Position numbers and translations under genes: made by a program. This document shows, piece after piece, positions 61,817 to 64,000 of a stretch of 64,000 nucleotides of DNA (within the stretch, counting starts at the first letter, position 1; every line of letters begins with the position of its first letter). The notes beneath the pieces are model-generated. The model searched no databases. It was not told where the DNA came from and was given only the letters and a program-made list of their open reading frames with translations. Source of the stretch: CAYMGM01 sp964390005 (GTDB taxonomy: Bacteria > Pseudomonadota > Alphaproteobacteria > UBA9219); the NCBI GenBank assembly GCA_964390005.1, contig CAYMGM010000005.1, positions 1 to 64,000 on the forward strand. The letters run 5' to 3'.

Positions 61817-61850
61817 CAAAACCGCCCTTCAAAAGAAGGGCGGTTTCTTT
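61817..61850 (+). terminator. Terminator after the enolase-superfamily gene
   Basis: AAACCGCCCTTC and GAAGGGCGGTTT pair around AAAA, followed by CTTT. Confidence 0.9.
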
Positions 61851-62287
61851 GTCAGCTCACCGATAGAATCTGCTTATTTTCCTAAATCGCCGGGAAGGAT
61901 GCGCGATTACACGAAATATTATTTCAAAATTAACTTTATCTTTCAGGGTACAACAGGTCAAAAAAGGGGGGCTCCCCCCCCCTCCTATCTGCATACTGTG
62001 GAACCTTATTTTCCTATCTTCCAGATTTCGTCACATTTACGCCACATTTTGACGAAGAAGAAAATATGATCATCCTTTCAGTCATTTCCCACACATTAGA
62101 GCATATATGTCTATTTGTGCCATATATGCTCAGATCACCTTTTCCTCAAAAGTCAAGATCCCCCACTCCCTTTATTTCGATTTGAAAGTATACAGTTTCG
62201 ATTGAACGGCCATTCGAAATACATACCCTTCTCGCAGGCATGAAGCCAAGTGGTAAACCCACAATTTTTAGAAGAAGGAAACCCCCT
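61851..62287 (+). promoter_or_regulatory. Upstream region with a 11-bp operator-like dyad and G6/C9 tracts
   Basis: GAGCATATATG (62099-62109) and CATATATGCTC (62121-62131) are perfect inverted repeats, centres 22 bases apart, about two helical turns. G6 (61966-61971) followed by CT and C9 (61974-61982) form a homopolymer hairpin. No gene is seen. The region is rich in A and T compared with the genes around it and should contain the promoter of the next gene. Confidence 0.55.
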
Positions 62288-64000
62288 ATGCCTAATACAG
62301 ACTATGATTTGTCACCTGATATGGATGCTATTCTTCGTGGCATTCGCGGCGATGAAGATATTACTATCAGTAATGGCGATGTTACTTCTGAGTCACAAGT
62401 AACAAATGCTTACGAAATTAGTAAAGAAAAAGACGCCCAGATTCAGGCTCACATCGAAGAAAACCCGATCTATCGGATCATCCAAGGGGCCGACGCCGAA
62501 GAAACGCAGCTCCAACAGGTTGATAAGCTTGCAAAATTGTTCGCCTTTGACGAACAGACAAGCGCGCAGACGATCCAAGCTGCACGGGATTATCTTTATT
62601 ACATCCACATGGTGCGCCGGACCTTGGCGGACCAGCAGCTCAGCAGCGCCGCAGACGGCCTTTTTGGCAACTATCAGCGGACCATGGAAGAATTCCACGG
62701 CGACTTGATCAAGTTTCAGGACACGATCGCGCCGCTGAAGGAAGGCTTTGAGCTGATCCAGGCCTGCCGCGAAGAAGAGATTGCGGGTAAGGCCGAACCG
62801 CTGGTCACGCGTATCACCAAAGCGATCCGTGCCAAAGAACGGAAGCTGAAAGAAGATGAAGCGCGTCACAACAAAGCTGAAAAACTGCTCAATGAGGCCG
62901 ATGGCCTCGAGGATGATCGGATCCCTTCCTTAAAGCGTGAGATCGCGGACGAACAGGATCGGTTCTTCCTTGTCCGCAGCGGGAAAAAAATCGCTGAGAA
63001 GGAAAACCTCATCGAAAAGCTGCGCAAAGAGATCGCCGACAAGCGCCAGCAGGCCGAAGACCTGAAAGCGCAGAAGTCGGAAGCCGAAAGCTCGCCCGAA
63101 TACGACCAAAAGATCTTAAAGATCCTGAACGTCGGCGGCGAAGCCTTTCAGAAGAAAGCGCAGGAAACGGCCGAGCAGACCAAAGCGCTGATCGTAAAGA
63201 CTCGTGACCGGATGGAAGACATCACGCGCGGCTATACCCGCGTTCATGACGGCGTCCAGACGATGATCGAAAATGCCACCGACATTCAGGACTCGGCGCT
63301 CGCGGTCCTTTTGCTGGCGGTCAAAAAAGTCAGCGAAGAAAAGGCAGCCGAAGGAGAAGAAGTTAAAGCTGCAGAACGTCCGGCAGAGACGACAGATGCC
63401 GAAGCGCAGGAATTGGCCGCGATACAGAAAAAGATCGAAGCCAATAAGAAGCGCCGCTATGTCGCCAATTTGCAAAGCGTCCAACGCGGCCTTGAAAGCG
63501 CCAGCACGTCAATCCGGACGGGCCTGACGACCCTCGAAACCATGGACCAGAACGTCCACAAGGGTTTTGAAAGAGCGCTGGAACTTGGCAACAACACCGT
63601 CGCAACAGTCGCAGACATGACGGCGATCTTCCTGCACGCCATCTCGCTTGAGAGCAATAACAGCTCAACCGATATGGTGGACGGGGTCTTGAAGAGCATG
63701 CGGGAAGCCTCGAACGAAGCGCTGAAGATGCAGATCTCGACGCTGCCGGACTGGTTCCGCCAAAGCAATCTCGAGATGGCTCAGCAGCTCAAGTCGATCA
63801 CGGCTATTTCAGGACTTCTTGAGAAGGCAACGGGCGATGTCCTGACGCAGCGCAAAATCATGGAAGGCTTGCGCCGCAAGATCAAACGCAATGTCGATGA
63901 TCAACGCGTCAAAGCCGAAAAGATGCAGATCGCGCAAGTTCAAGCTGTCGAGCCCGCATCGCTAGAGGCCACCAAACAGCCTGCAAATGATACGGCACCA
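62288..64000 (+). CDS. Long coiled-coil protein, cut by window end
   Basis: 571 codons without a stop; the 3' end lies outside the window. The ATG at 62288 has AGAAGG 9 bases upstream. No signal peptide or membrane helix. Long charged helical stretches: residues ~170-270 (RAKERKLKEDEARHNKAEKL, KENLIEKLRKEIADKRQQAE), then ~285-345 and ~390-550 with a regular helical pattern (SLESNNSSTDMVDGVLKSMR). The size and helical layout recall TelA/KlaA-like toxic-anion resistance proteins, but I see no diagnostic block, so I leave it unnamed. Confidence 0.75.
   Translation, partial: MPNTDYDLSPDMDAILRGIRGDEDITISNGDVTSESQVTNAYEISKEKDAQIQAHIEENPIYRIIQGADAEETQLQQVDKLAKLFAFDEQTSAQTIQAARDYLYYIHMVRRTLADQQLSSAADGLFGNYQRTMEEFHGDLIKFQDTIAPLKEGFELIQACREEEIAGKAEPLVTRITKAIRAKERKLKEDEARHNKAEKLLNEADGLEDDRIPSLKREIADEQDRFFLVRSGKKIAEKENLIEKLRKEIADKRQQAEDLKAQKSEAESSPEYDQKILKILNVGGEAFQKKAQETAEQTKALIVKTRDRMEDITRGYTRVHDGVQTMIENATDIQDSALAVLLLAVKKVSEEKAAEGEEVKAAERPAETTDAEAQELAAIQKKIEANKKRRYVANLQSVQRGLESASTSIRTGLTTLETMDQNVHKGFERALELGNNTVATVADMTAIFLHAISLESNNSSTDMVDGVLKSMREASNEALKMQISTLPDWFRQSNLEMAQQLKSITAISGLLEKATGDVLTQRKIMEGLRRKIKRNVDDQRVKAEKMQIAQVQAVEPASLEATKQPANDTAP

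Noticed and set aside
1..64000. CRISPR array
   Set aside because: No set of regularly spaced short direct repeats was seen. The 169-bp repeats occur only twice and have similar, not unique, spacers.
1..64000. Insertion sequence with transposase
   Set aside because: No transposase was found; the serine recombinase is the only DNA-mobilising enzyme seen apart from the Rep_trans protein.

Overview
The window reads as chromosome of an alphaproteobacterium of intermediate GC content. The evidence is a GcrA-like regulator with a C-terminal zinc ribbon, a 17 kDa-surface-antigen-type envelope protein, a long-form IlvA preceded by what looks like a leaderless leader peptide, and a chromosomal Dot/Icm-type (type IVB) secretion locus. 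I cannot name the genus from sequence alone. Most genes are dense, in short operons and often overlapping by ATGA. Two stretches look accessory: about 17.7-21.7 kb (duplicated dot genes) and about 45.4-52.8 kb (repeats, small hypothetical genes and an integrated element next to tRNA-Arg).

Layout. 0-2.3 kb: a palindromic repeat and a radical SAM protein. 2.3-11.3 kb: a four-gene RND efflux operon (adaptor, two different RND pumps, outer membrane channel). 11.4-16.2 kb: envelope and surface proteins (17 kDa antigen-like, OmpA-like, a LamG plus glycine-rich protein), superoxide dismutase and a membrane protein. 16.3-17.5 kb: a FIST-like protein and a 77-residue partner. 17.7-27.6 kb: a type IVB secretion locus on the minus strand in the order dotI-dotI-dotH-dotG-dotF-dotE-dotP-dotN, the Legionella icmL-K-E-G-C-D-J order, with the dotP-dotN pair present twice in tandem and identical. 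27.7-45.4 kb: housekeeping and metabolic genes: GcrA-like regulator, GltX, a glycosyltransferase, a SirB1-like protein, a parvulin foldase, a PhzE-like chorismate enzyme, a VanX-like dipeptidase, an ilvA-ridA operon, YbaK, a hybrid histidine kinase, a THUMP methyltransferase, and an ArsR-controlled permease / CDF-thioredoxin operon. 45.4-52.8 kb: a composite repeat array, a four-gene XRE operon, a DUF2726 gene, then a mobile element made of a MerR-like regulator, a Rep_trans initiator or relaxase, a small gene and a large serine recombinase whose last codons run into tRNA-Arg(CCU). 53.4-64 kb: RpoN, a large TPR protein, an HU-like protein, a solute-binding protein, an ACT-domain protein, a structured RNA candidate, an enolase-superfamily protein that has lost its catalytic residues, and the start of a long coiled-coil protein cut by the window end.

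How parts work together. The dot genes encode the core-complex proteins (DotH, DotG, DotF), inner-membrane proteins (DotI, DotE, DotP) and a coupling-complex subunit (DotN). The ATPases DotB, DotO and DotL are not in the window and must lie elsewhere if the system works. IlvA and RidA are a natural pair, because RidA-family proteins hydrolyse the reactive enamine/imine released by IlvA. The ArsR operon combines a metal sensor, a permease, a cation exporter and a redox-active thioredoxin-like domain. The element at 49-52.8 kb has replication or mobilisation, integration and regulatory genes plus a hairpin-rich non-coding region that could be its origin.
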